The notes below the pieces were generated by a model. It did no database searches. It had not been told where the DNA came from and saw only the letters and a program-made list of their open reading frames with translations. A program made the position numbers and the translations under genes. A stretch of DNA of 64,000 nucleotides from Vreelandella olivaria (GTDB taxonomy: Bacteria; Pseudomonadota; Gammaproteobacteria; Pseudomonadales; Halomonadaceae). Each line of letters opens with the position of its first letter. Positions within the stretch are counted from its first letter, which is position 1. Below, in pieces: positions 1 through 9,761 of this stretch. Location: the NCBI GenBank assembly GCA_004295565.1, contig AP019416.1, positions 3,286,001 through 3,350,000 of the forward strand. Reading direction: 5' to 3'.

Positions 1-359
1 AGCATGATCGGCCACACTCAGATAGAGCTGGTTAACCTCTTCCCAAATCTCCCGTGGCACCACATCCCGGGTGGTTCTCAGGTTTTCACGGGCACTGGCA
101 AGGGCGGAGATAATCGAAATATCGTTGTCGGTATCGGCGCATAAAAGTGCACCACATTGCGCTCTTCGAAGTCTGAATGACGCGCTGTGAAGGTTTCCAG
201 GCTGCCGGTCATTTCGATAAGCGGCGCCCAGCCGAGCGGCAGACGCCCAGGCAAGTCGAGCATAAGGTGGCTGTTGACGCTCAGCAAACGCGCGGTATCT
301 TCAGCACGCTCAATATAGCGCGCCATCCAGTAGAGGTTCTCTGCAACGCGTGACAGCAT
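1..359 (-). CDS. Alpha-E domain protein (DUF403), partial, frameshifted
   Basis: The start MLSRVAENLYWMARYIERAE is the typical N-terminus of alpha-E proteins, helical partners of circularly permuted ATP-grasp enzymes in predicted peptide-ligating systems. The readable frame is lost near position 140. Alpha-E sequence (DTDNDISIISALASARENLR) continues in another frame to the window edge, so this is one gene with a single-base frameshift and its 3' end outside the window. It starts 4 bp downstream of the ATP-grasp gene on the same strand, so the two are almost certainly cotranscribed. The family's usual length is about 310 residues and roughly 119 are visible. The biochemical role of alpha-E is not settled. 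Confidence 0.85.
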
Positions 360-363
360 GGCG

Positions 364-1843
364 TTAGACTCCTTGCACCGCGGCCGCTGCCGCCTTATCG
401 TCAGTTTCTACAATCCAGGTATCTTTACTGCCGCCACCTTGAGAGGAGTTCACCACCAGCGACCCCTCGATCAATGCCACCCGAGTCAGCCCCCCGGTGG
501 TCACATGGATTTCAGGCCCAGAGAGTATGAAGGGGCGTAAATCCACATGCCGTGGCTGCGGTAAACCATTCGCCAACGTCGGTGTGGTCGACAGCGCCAG
601 CGTGGGCTGCGCCATGTAGTTGCGCGGGTTCGCCTTAATCAAGCGGGCAAACTCTTCCCGGGTCTCTTTCGTTGAGCGCGGGCCAATGAGCATGCCGTAA
701 CCGCCCGACTCATTGGCCGGTTTCACCACCAATTCATCCAGGTGATCAAGCACATAGCGTCGGTCGTCCTCGAACATACACAGATAGCTGGGCACGTTGG
801 GCAGCAGCGGCTCCTGGTCGAGATAGTAGCGAATCAGCGCAGGCACGAATGCATAAACGACCTTGTCATCCGCCACGCCAGCACCGGGTGCATTGGCCAG
901 CGCGACTTTTCCCGCCCGCCAGGCGCGCATCAAACCCGCCACCCCAGCATGGATTCTGGGTTAAACGCTTCCGGGTCGAGGAACTCATCGTCTACGCGGC
1001 GGTAAATAACATCGACCCGACGCAGCCCTTCTACGGTGCGCATGTAAACCACATTGTCATCATCGACAAGCAGGTCACTCCCCTGCACTAGTTCAACACC
1101 CATTTGCTGGGCAAGGTAAGCGTGCTCAAAGTAGGCGGAGTTGTAGATCCCTGGGGTCAGTACCACTACCTGGGGGTCATCCCCCGGCCTTGGCGACATC
1201 GCCGCCAGCATGTCATAAAGCTGCGCGACGTAATCATCAACGGGCAGAATTTTTCCAGAGGCAAACAGCTCCGGCAGTACCCGCTTGGTAACGTTACGGT
1301 TTTCCAACATATAGGAGACGCCGGAAGGAATGCGTAAGTTATCTTCCAACACATACAGCGTGCCATCCCCATCGCGCACCAGGTCTGAACCGCACACGTG
1401 GGCCCACACGCCGTGGGGGGATTAATGCCAACACACTGGGGGCGAAAATTAACCGACTGCGCCAGCACCTCGGCGGGCAGCACTTTGTCCTTAATGACTT
1501 TTTGGTCGTGGTAGAGGTCATCAATAAATAGATTCAGCGCCTGCACGCGCTGTTTGAGGCCTGCCTCGGTTTTGCGCCACTCACTGGCGGGGATAATTCG
1601 CGGCACAATATCAAATGGCCAGGCGCGGTCGATCATTGCGCCTTCAGAGTAAACCGTGAAGGTAATTCCCATGGTGCGAATCGCGATCTCCGCCGCGGTT
1701 TTCCGCTCGGCCAACTCCTCGGCGCTAAACCTTGCCAACATGTTGCAGAGTTCACCCGCGGACTCGCGTGGCTGACCGGGTGCGGCCATCAGCTCATCGT
1801 AATAGTCACGACACGCATAGTTATTCCAATTCACTTGGCTCAT
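364..1843 (-). CDS. Circularly permuted ATP-grasp protein (DUF404/DUF407), two frameshifts
   Basis: Three overlapping reading frames join into one protein of about 493 residues, the normal family length, starting [20 protein letters not shown]. Family landmarks are [50 protein letters not shown] and [17 protein letters not shown] (glycine-rich ATP loop). The frame changes at about 1413 (seven C expected, six present on the coding strand) and at about 945 (five G expected, four present). Both look like short homopolymer runs. The family is predicted to form peptide-like amide bonds with ATP. It is first in a leftward operon with the alpha-E gene and diverges from a second ATP-grasp/transglutaminase set on the plus strand. 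Confidence 0.88.
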
Positions 1844-2207
1844 GGGCGCTCTCCTGGCGCTGGGGTGGAAGCGGCAACTTCCTTAATGCTCAGTGTAGGC
1901 CTGCCGCGCGCAAAACAATCAAACAATTGACAGCAAAATACGTACCATCTTTTGCGATATTTCAACGTTTGCTTACCCAAACGCTACTTGACAGGGAGCC
2001 AGGAGAAACATGAAACGCCTTTTCGCTCTAACATGGTGCACATAAGCAGCTTCAAGTTGGTGCACAAAGCGATTTCCACTTTAGTTAAACGCCTTAGTTG
2101 AGATAGCGGCTGCAAAAAGTAAAAGTGGAACGATACTTGCGAAACGTTCGGTTATTCCCTAACCCAGCCGACAAACCGGTTGATAACGGTTCCTTAGAGG
2201 GTGGCCC
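1844..2207. promoter_or_regulatory. Divergent intergenic region with paired GGTGCACA repeats
   Basis: This 364-bp gap separates the leftward ATP-grasp operon from the rightward transglutaminase operon and must hold both promoters. The motif GGTGCACA occurs twice, at 2035-2042 and 2059-2066 (24 bp apart), and the half-site TGGTGCA recalls NtrC enhancer half-sites; regulation by nitrogen is inference only. A tiny ORF at 2010-2045 (MKRLFALTWCT) follows a good AGGAG sequence but has no other support as a leader peptide. No confident sigma70 or sigma54 promoter was identified. Confidence 0.35.
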
Positions 2208-5200
2208 ATGACCATTCGCGTTGCCTTGTACCATCGTACGACCTACCACTTTGACCGTCCGGTGCGTCTTTCGCCCCACGTTATTCGGCTGCGGCCAGCC
2301 CCCACTGCCGCACCCATATCGAGGCGTACTCGCTTAAACTCTCCGGCGACGACCACTTTTTAAACTGGCAACAGGATCCGTTTGGCAACTTTAATGCCCG
2401 CGTAGTGTTCCCCGAACCGCGCAAAGAGTTAACCATTGCGGTCGAGCTAATTGCCCCGATGACGGTGATTAACCCGTTCGACTTCTTCTTGGACGACATT
2501 GCGCAAAAATTCCCTTTGCGTACCCGGAAGCGCTGCGCCAGGAGCTAAGCCCCTATCTGGAAATAACCGAATCAGGGCCGCGGCTAATGGCGTGGCTTAG
2601 CGCCGTTCCCCGCGAACCCACCACCACCGTTGATTTCCTGGTGGCGCTTAATCAGCGCCTCCAGGACGACATCGGTTACCTGGTACGCCTGGAGCCCGGC
2701 GTTCAGAGCTGCGAAGAGACGTTAACCCTGGCCAGCGGCTCATGCCGCGACAGCGCTTGGCTGCTGGTACAATTTTCCGCCACCTGGGCCTCGCCGCACG
2801 CTTTGTCTCCGGCTACCTCATTCAGCTCAAGCCCGACGTCAAAGCCCTTGATGGGCCCAGTGGCAGCGAAGTGGATTTCACCGACCTGCACGCATGGACC
2901 GAGGTGTTCCTGCCCGGCGCTGGCTGGGTAGGTCTCGACCCCACCTCGGGATTATTCGCAGGCGAAGGCCACATTCCACTCGCCGCCACGCCGACCACTG
3001 GCAGCGCGGCGGCTATCACCGGCTTTTCGGATAAGTGTGAAGTGACCTTTGATGTGACCATGGAAGTGGAACGCATCCACGAAGACCCGCGGGTCACCAA
3101 GCCCTATAGCGATGAGCAGTGGCAGCGTATTTGCGCACTGGGCGACGAAGTGGATGCCGAGCTGCTGCACGAAGACGTACGCCTCACCATGGGGGCGAAC
3201 CCACCTTTGTGTCTATTGACGATATGGAGAGCCCGCAGTGGAATACCGAAGCCCTGGGCGAACATAAGCGCGAGCGCGCTGAGGCGCTGCTAACCCGCCT
3301 GCAAGCCGCCTATGCGCCCGGTAGCGCTATTCAGCAACAGCAAGGCAAGTGGTACCCAGGCGAACCGTTGCCCCGCTGGGCGCTTGCCTGCTACTGGCGT
3401 AAAGATGGCGTGCCACTGTGGCGAGACCCAAAATGGCTCGCCTGTATGGAAGGCGCTCCGAAAGTAGACGCTGACAGTGCGATGGCCCGACGCTTCACTC
3501 AGGCCCTTAGCGAACGCTTGGGTGTGGCTGAACGCTACTGGATTCCGGCGTACGAAGATGCCTACTACTACCTCTGGAAAGAGCAGTCGCTGCCGGTCAA
3601 TGTTGACCCACGGGAAGCCAATCTCAAAGATGACGCCGAACGCCACCGCTTAGCCCGTTTGTTGGAGCAAGGCCTGGATGAAGTGGTGGGCTACGCCCTG
3701 CCGCTGCGCCACTCGATCAGCCAAGCCCACCGCTGGGAGAGCGGTCGCTGGCCACTCAAGCGCGACCATTTATTCCTGGTGCCCGGCGACTCCCCCCATG
3801 GGGCTGCGTTTACCCCTTTCGGCACTGCCCTGGGCAGATCCTGAAGAGCAGCCCCAGCCTGAATCGCTGTTCGCGCCCCGCCCGGAACTGGGTGATATTC
3901 ATGGTGAAGTCGCCAGGCGAAACGCCGAACAGCTGCATATCAGCGATGCCGAGCGCTTGGGGCGCTCGAGCCACCCTAGTTCAACGCACCCCGAGGGCGA
4001 AGCCGTTCAACAGCAGCCAAGGGCCGATAGCGACCGGGAGAGTGGCGTTATTCATACCAGCCTGTGCGTGGAGCCCCGCGATGGCCGCCTGCATATTTTT
4101 CTGCCACCGCTGACCAGCTTGGAGCACTACCTCGACCTGATCAGCACCATTGAGGAGTGCGCCAAAGCCCTAGCTTGCCCGGTCATGGTAGAAGGCTACT
4201 CGCCGCCCCGGGATCCGCGCCTGGAAAATTTTATGATCACCCCCGACCCAGGCGTGATCGAAGTCAATATTATGCCCGCCGCCAGTTGGCAAACCCTGGT
4301 GGCCCAAACCGAACGGCTATATGAAGAAGCGAGGAAAAGCCGCCTGGGCACCGAAAAATTTATGCTCGATGGCCGCCACACCGGCACTGGTGGCGGCAAC
4401 CATGTCACCCTGGGAGGCTTGACGCCTGAGGACTCACCGTTTTTGCGCCGTCCGGATCTGCTGGCCAGTTTAGTCACCTACTGGCAGCACCACCCCAGCC
4501 TCTCTTACCTGTTTTCAGGCCTGTTCATTGGCCCGACCAGTCAGGCGCCGCGGGTGGATGAAGCGCGCCATGAAGCGCTTTACGAACTGGAGATCGCCCT
4601 TCAACAAATGCCCGAGGGCGAGGTGGTACAGCCCTGGCTGGTGGATCGTCTATTACGCCACCTGCTAACGGACTTAACCGGTAACACCCACCGCGCCGAG
4701 TTCTGTATCGACAAGCTCTACTCACCGGATAGCGACAGCGGTCGCCTCGGTTTATTGGAGCTACGCGGTTTTGAGATGCCACCCCACGCCCGCATGGGAC
4801 TGATGCAGATGCTGCTGATCCGCGCGTTGGTAGCGCGCTGCTGGAAAACGCCCTACCGGGCCAAGCCGGTGCGTTGGGGCAGCGCCTTACAGGATCGCTG
4901 GATGCTGCCCCATTACTTATGGAGCGACCTTGACCACGTGCTGGGGGATCTTCGCCATCACGGCTTTGATTTTGACCTGGAGTGGTTTGCCCCCTTCCTG
5001 GAGTTCCGCTTCCCGCTGCATGGCCGGTTGCATACCCCCATGCTGGATATCGAACTGCGTCAAGCTATTGAACCCTGGCATGTATTAGGCGAAGAAGCCT
5101 CGGCTGGCGGCACTGCCCGCTATGTGGACTCCTCAGTGGAGCGCCTGGAAGTCAAAGTCAGCGGCATGAGCGGTGACCGTTATGTAGTGACCTGCAACGG

Positions 5201-5555
5201 ACGCCGGGTGCCCCTTTCCGCTACCGGGAGAAACGGCGAAGCGGTGGCCGGCGTGCGCTACCGCGCCTGGCAGCCACCGTCTGCGCTGCATCCGCAAATC
5301 CCCATTCACGCGCCGCTGGTGTTTGATGTCATCGACACCTGGAACCAGCGCTCTGTGGCGGGCTGTACCTATTACGTGGTGCACCCCACAGGGCGCAATT
5401 TCGACACATTCCCGGTCAATGCGTTTGAAGCCGAAGCGCGCCGCCTGGGGCGTTTTAGTGACAACGGGCATCGCCATGGCCATCAGGTACCCAAGTTGGA
5501 AACGCCCAGCCTGGAACTGCCGCAGACCCTCGATCTACGCTGGACGCCTAGTTAA
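2208..5555 (+). CDS. Large transglutaminase-like / DUF2126 protein, multiple frameshifts
   Basis: It begins MTIRVALYHRTTYHFDRPVR, the bacterial transglutaminase N-terminal domain, after a ribosome site in TTAGAGGGTGGCCC. The papain-like transglutaminase core follows (CRDSAWLLVQ for the Cys, DLHAWTEVFLPGAGW for the His, LDPTSGL for the Asp), then the DUF2126 half (GDSPMGLRLPLSALPW, DGRHTGTGGGNHVTLGG, DSGRLGLLELRGFEMPPHARM). The joined length is about 1115 residues, as in full-length relatives. Frames change near 2298, 2507, 2775, 3193 (runs one base short) and 3797 (a C run one base long). It heads the rightward operon with the ATP-grasp::alpha-E fusion and a second transglutaminase; members are predicted peptidases or amide-processing enzymes of this system. 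Confidence 0.87.
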
Positions 5556-5637
5556 AGTTTTTTAACAAAGCTAATGCTTTTCTCTTAACGCCCGGTACAG
5601 GATAATCCGCTCCTTACCCATCAGGATTACAAGGATA

Positions 5638-8061
5638 ATGACGGCCCCTGTCTCTACCTCACTTCTCGCGCCCATGGCTCACGGGCTCGTTGAGGATTAC
5701 TTACACCAGCTAGGCAAGGGACAGCCCGGCACGTTTGACGCCATGCTCGATGGCCAGGGGCAGTTACGCCCCGGTTGGCAGAGCTTATTGGACTCTCTGG
5801 AAGGCATGGGCTCCACGGGGCGCTTGCAACAGCATGAGGAAATACAGCGTCTGCTGGCGGAAAACGGCGTTATTTTTAATATGCACGATGAAACCCAGGG
5901 GCGTTCATGGCGGCTTGACCCGCTCCCTTGGGTGATTGATGAAGTACAGTGGCATGCGTTGGAAGCGGGGCTAATCCAGCGCAGTCGTCTGCTCAGCGCT
6001 CTGTATGACGATATTTATGGGCCCAAAACGCTCTTTGAGACGGGGCTCTTACCAAGCCAGGCGCTGCTTGCCTCTCCACACTTTTTTACTCCCCTGCCAC
6101 CGCTCCCTACCCACTGATCGCGCGCCGATCACGTCCCACGGGGTGGATGTAATTCAGGATACCCAGGGCCAGTGGCGGGTGATAGCAGACCGCCTTCAGG
6201 CCCCGTCAGGCACTGGGTTTGCGCTTGAAAACCGTATACTGATGGCCCGCGCGCTGCCGGATATGTATCGCAATGCGCCCTTAAAGCGGCTTGCGGGGTT
6301 TCTTGATCTGCACCATCGCACACTCATTGCGATGGCCTACCAGCACCGCGATAACCCGACGCTTATTCTATTAACCCCAGGGCCGGGTAGCCCACGCTAT
6401 TTTGAGCACGCCTATTTGGCCAACTACCTCAATATTGCCTTGGTAGAGGGCAGGATTTGGTGGTACGCGATGCCCAGGTATGGCTGCGCACCCTGGGGGG
6501 TTGCAGCCGGTGGATGTGATACTGCGCCACTGCGACGACGCTTACTGTGACCCGTTAGAGCTGCGGGGTGATTCCCAGTTGGGCGTCCCCGGGCTACTCC
6601 AAGCCATGCGCGCTGGCGGCGTGGCGCTGTCCAACGCCTTGGGGGTGGGCATTCTGGAAGCGCCGGTGTTGGCAGACTACTTACCGATGCTGTGCGAACA
6701 CCTGCTGGGTGAGCCCCTGCTGCTGCCCAACGCTGATGCCACGACTCAGCCGGCCACTGCGCCGGTTTTTGATCGCCACCTACAGCGCCTGGAACCCACC
6801 AGGCTCAACCTACGCTGTTTTGTGACACGTACCCCGGGCAGCGCGATGGCTAAAAACAGCGCCACTGCCAAAAGCCGTCCAGTCAGCGAATACCAGGTAA
6901 TGCCCGGTGGTTTAGCCTGGGTCGGCGAACCTGGCTCGCCATCGTTAAGCAGCACTGTCATGAAGGATGTGGGTGACGGCGGCCTCCCCCAGCCCCATGT
7001 TAGCCAACTTCGCCAGGCCCGAGGCCCGGTGGTGGCCACCCGAGACGGCACCGACCTACCCAGCCGAGTAGCCGAAAGCCTATTCTGGCTCGGCCGTTAC
7101 GGCGAACGGTTAGACACCCGTGCGCGACTGCTTCGTGAAGCGCTGCTTAGGCTGATGGAGTACGACCAGGATGAGATCGCCGATCAACTGCTTGATGAAC
7201 TCCTGCTGGCACTGGATATCACCACGCTAAACGAAGAGGATGAACAGCGGCTACAGGCACCGCTGATGGGCTTTGAGCTAAAGCGTGCCGCGCTGCTGGC
7301 TCAATTTGATGATGTGGATCCCCAGGCATTGCAGCCGCTGTTTGCACAGTTAATGCGCAACGCCCGCAGCGTGCGCGACCACTTGGGCGATGACTCCTGG
7401 CGGGTGGTGCATCAACTGCGCCAGCGCATGGCCACCTTTAACCCCAGCTTAGAATAGCGCGGCGCGGCGCGCCTGTGAAGGGCTGTCTGCTCAGTTAGCC
7501 GCCTTCTTTGGGCTGTGTAACGAAACCATGCCCCACCACTACGGCTGGCGGTTTATGGATATTGGCCGCTTTCTGGATCGCGTGCTGGGGCTGCTGTCGC
7601 TGCTCAAGCTCACCCTCAATGCACCACACTCGCCGGGGTTGGCGCTGTGGGAAGTCGTGCTCGCCACCACCGATAACTTTACCGCCTATCGCCGCCGCTA
7701 CCGCAGCGAGCTTCACCCTACGGCGATTCTCGACTTACTGCTGTTCGATGAAACCAATCCCCGCTCGGTGGGCTATATGCTCAAGCGCATTGAGCGGCAG
7801 ATGGATCGCCTGCCCGGCAGTTCATCCCCCTACCGTAACGCTGAACGGCGGCTGCTGATACAAGCCAATGCGGCGCTGCACCTGGCCGATATTGATCGCT
7901 TAAGCCACTTGGCCGATACGTCAGAGGCACAAGATGCCTTGGCGCAACTGCTGGATGCCCTGATTGAGCCCTTAAGCGCGCTTTCTGAAGCCATCAGCCA
8001 GAGTCATTTCAGCCACGTAGAGCGGCCGCGCCAGTTAGTCAGTATGGAGCCCGATGTATGA
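5638..8061 (+). CDS. Fused circularly permuted ATP-grasp :: alpha-E protein, frameshifted
   Basis: The first ~490 residues are a circularly permuted ATP-grasp domain ([80 protein letters not shown]). The last ~310 are alpha-E (LPSRVAESLFWLGRYGERLD, MPHHYGWRFMDIGRFLDRVL). The two domains are separate genes on the opposite strand of this cluster but one polypeptide of about 805 residues here. The ATP loop KPANESGG seen in the leftward paralogue is not apparent, so this copy may be a divergent or non-catalytic ATP-grasp. Frames change near 6085, 6450, 6499 and 7452. The start ATG at 5638 follows AAGGATA, and the stop overlaps the next gene by 4 bp. Confidence 0.87.
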
Positions 8062-8925
8062 ACTACACGTTGCGCCATACCACCCGTTACCACTACAGCG
8101 CCCCCGTGACCCTGTGCCATAGCGAAGCGCGGATGCTACCCCGCAAAACGCCACATCAGCAGTGTGGCGCTTCAGAGCTGCAGATCAGCCCCGCGCCACA
8201 GGTGCAGATGGAGCGTCGCGACGTATTTGGCAATCGAGTGCTCTATTTCGCCATGGAGGAGGTTCATAAAACGCTGGATGTCACGGTGATAACGCCACTA
8301 AGCACGCAACCCTTATCAGCGCTGCCGCATGCTTCCGCAGCGTGGGAAAACGTTGCTCAACAGCTTAGCCAGACCAATAGCTTTGACCTTCAGCTCTACC
8401 GCCTCGACTCCCCGTTTATTCGCCGTAACGATGAATTAGCGACCTTTGCTCACAGCTGCTTCACCCCAGGCAGGCCAATAGCGGAGGCAGCGCTCGCGCT
8501 TAATGCGCTTATTCATCAAACCTTCGAGTACGATCCTAGCTTTACCACACTAGCGACGCCGCTGAGCGATGTACTCGCCAACCGGCGCGGTGTGTGTCAG
8601 GACTTCGCCCACCTGGCCATTGGTGCGCTACGTTCGGTAGGCCTCGCCGCTCGCTATGTCAGCGGCTACCTGGAAACGCAGCCGCCGCCTGGGCAGCCAC
8701 GCCTAATAGGCGCAGATGCTTCCCATGCGTGGCTGGCGACCTGGATTCCCGAATGGGGCTGAGCTGGCCCTCGACCCCACCAACGGTACCGTGGCTGGCG
8801 AGCAGCATCCGGTGCTGGCTTGGGGTCGGGATTATGCCGATGTCGCCCCGCTCAAAGGGGTTATGAACGGCGGCGGTGAACATCGTTTGGAGGTTGAGGT
8901 GGATGTCATGCCACTGGCGTGTTGA
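8058..8925 (+). CDS. Transglutaminase-like cysteine peptidase, one frameshift
   Basis: The N-terminal beta domain (MNYTLRHTTRYHYSAPVTLC) is followed by a transglutaminase core with the catalytic Cys in NRRGVCQDFAHLAIGALRSV, the His in GADASHAWLATWIPEWG and the Asp in LDPTNGT. The readable frame stops at 8762 and conserved sequence resumes one base out (DPTNGTVAGEQHPVLAWGRD to the stop at 8925), giving about 289 residues, normal for the family. The ATGA overlap with the preceding ATP-grasp::alpha-E gene indicates translational coupling. It is the last gene of the rightward amide-forming cluster. Confidence 0.88.
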
Positions 8926-8942
8926 TACCCGTTTGATGGGTA

Positions 8943-9719
8943 TCAGGAGGACTCGTAAGCAGCCTTGAGACGATAAAACTCATCGACAATAGCGGCCATT
9001 TCATCGGCGTCGTAGTCACAAAGGCCGCTAACTACCAGCTTCTTAGATCCAACGCCCACCGCTTCCCCCTCGGACTCAATCGAGAACTCCAGCAGCGCAT
9101 CGGCACGTTTACCGTGAACCTCTAGCGAAGAGTGGTTCAACGTCAAGCCAGGCGAAAAGCCATCCAAGCGCTCGAGTGAAAACCCCATGCTATCGTAGAT
9201 CACCAATGGGCGTTTGGGGTTAAACATGACCCCATGCTCTTCCATCAATGGCTTGAGATAGTGAGGAAAATTTTTGCCTGAAAATGCAACATAGCAACGT
9301 GCAAAGGCTTCCACCACCGCGGGCTCGCGGGTAATCTCACCGCTACGCACCACCTGCAAGTAACATTTGCCACTCTCATCGCAGACATGAAGAGCACCGT
9401 TGTCTGCCTCACTAAACTTAAGCGGCGTGTCAGCGCCCACCATGTTAGTGAAACGAAATTCCATTTGCCGCGACAACCCAAACTTTGTGAGTATCAGTAC
9501 AAATAGTAGATCACCGGGCACACAAAAGCGGCGTGCATCCGGGTTATGAATAGGGTTGTAGTCACCAGCTACGCCTTTAGCAAAGCGACTGGCCTGCTCT
9601 GCAGAGATTACTACATACTCCTCCGCGCTGCGTGTAAAAATCCTTGAACATGGCGTTTGTTGCCTGCCTAGCGTTGAAATCGAAAACCCATCACTGCCCA
9701 ACGCCGCGCATAATGCCAT
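8943..9719 (-). CDS. DUF3581 family protein
   Basis: The protein carries the family core EYVVISAEQASRFAKGVAGD followed by YNPIHNPDARRFCVPGDLLF, then a C-terminal half ending LCDYDADEMAAIVDEFYRLK. The fold resembles hotdog/MaoC-type dehydratases, but the function is unknown. The first ~25 residues of the open frame do not look like the family. An ATG at 9651 reading MFKDF in another frame, just upstream of TRSAEEYVVIS, is a better start, so one base is probably wrong near 9637. It lies divergently from the AsmA-like gene and convergently to the transglutaminase operon. Confidence 0.8.
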   Translation of the reverse strand: MALCAALGSDGFSISTLGRQQTPCSRIFTRSAEEYVVISAEQASRFAKGVAGDYNPIHNPDARRFCVPGDLLFVLILTKFGLSRQMEFRFTNMVGADTPLKFSEADNGALHVCDESGKCYLQVVRSGEITREPAVVEAFARCYVAFSGKNFPHYLKPLMEEHGVMFNPKRPLVIYDSMGFSLERLDGFSPGLTLNHSSLEVHGKRADALLEFSIESEGEAVGVGSKKLVVSGLCDYDADEMAAIVDEFYRLKAAYESS

Positions 9720-9761
9720 AAAACACGCCCCAACAGGAGTTATCTGCTAGGGAAGCCACTA

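Noticed and set aside
2010-2045. Short ORF MKRLFALTWCT after AGGAG as a leader peptide
   Set aside because: Eleven codons in an AT-rich gap with no attenuator structure visible; likely chance.
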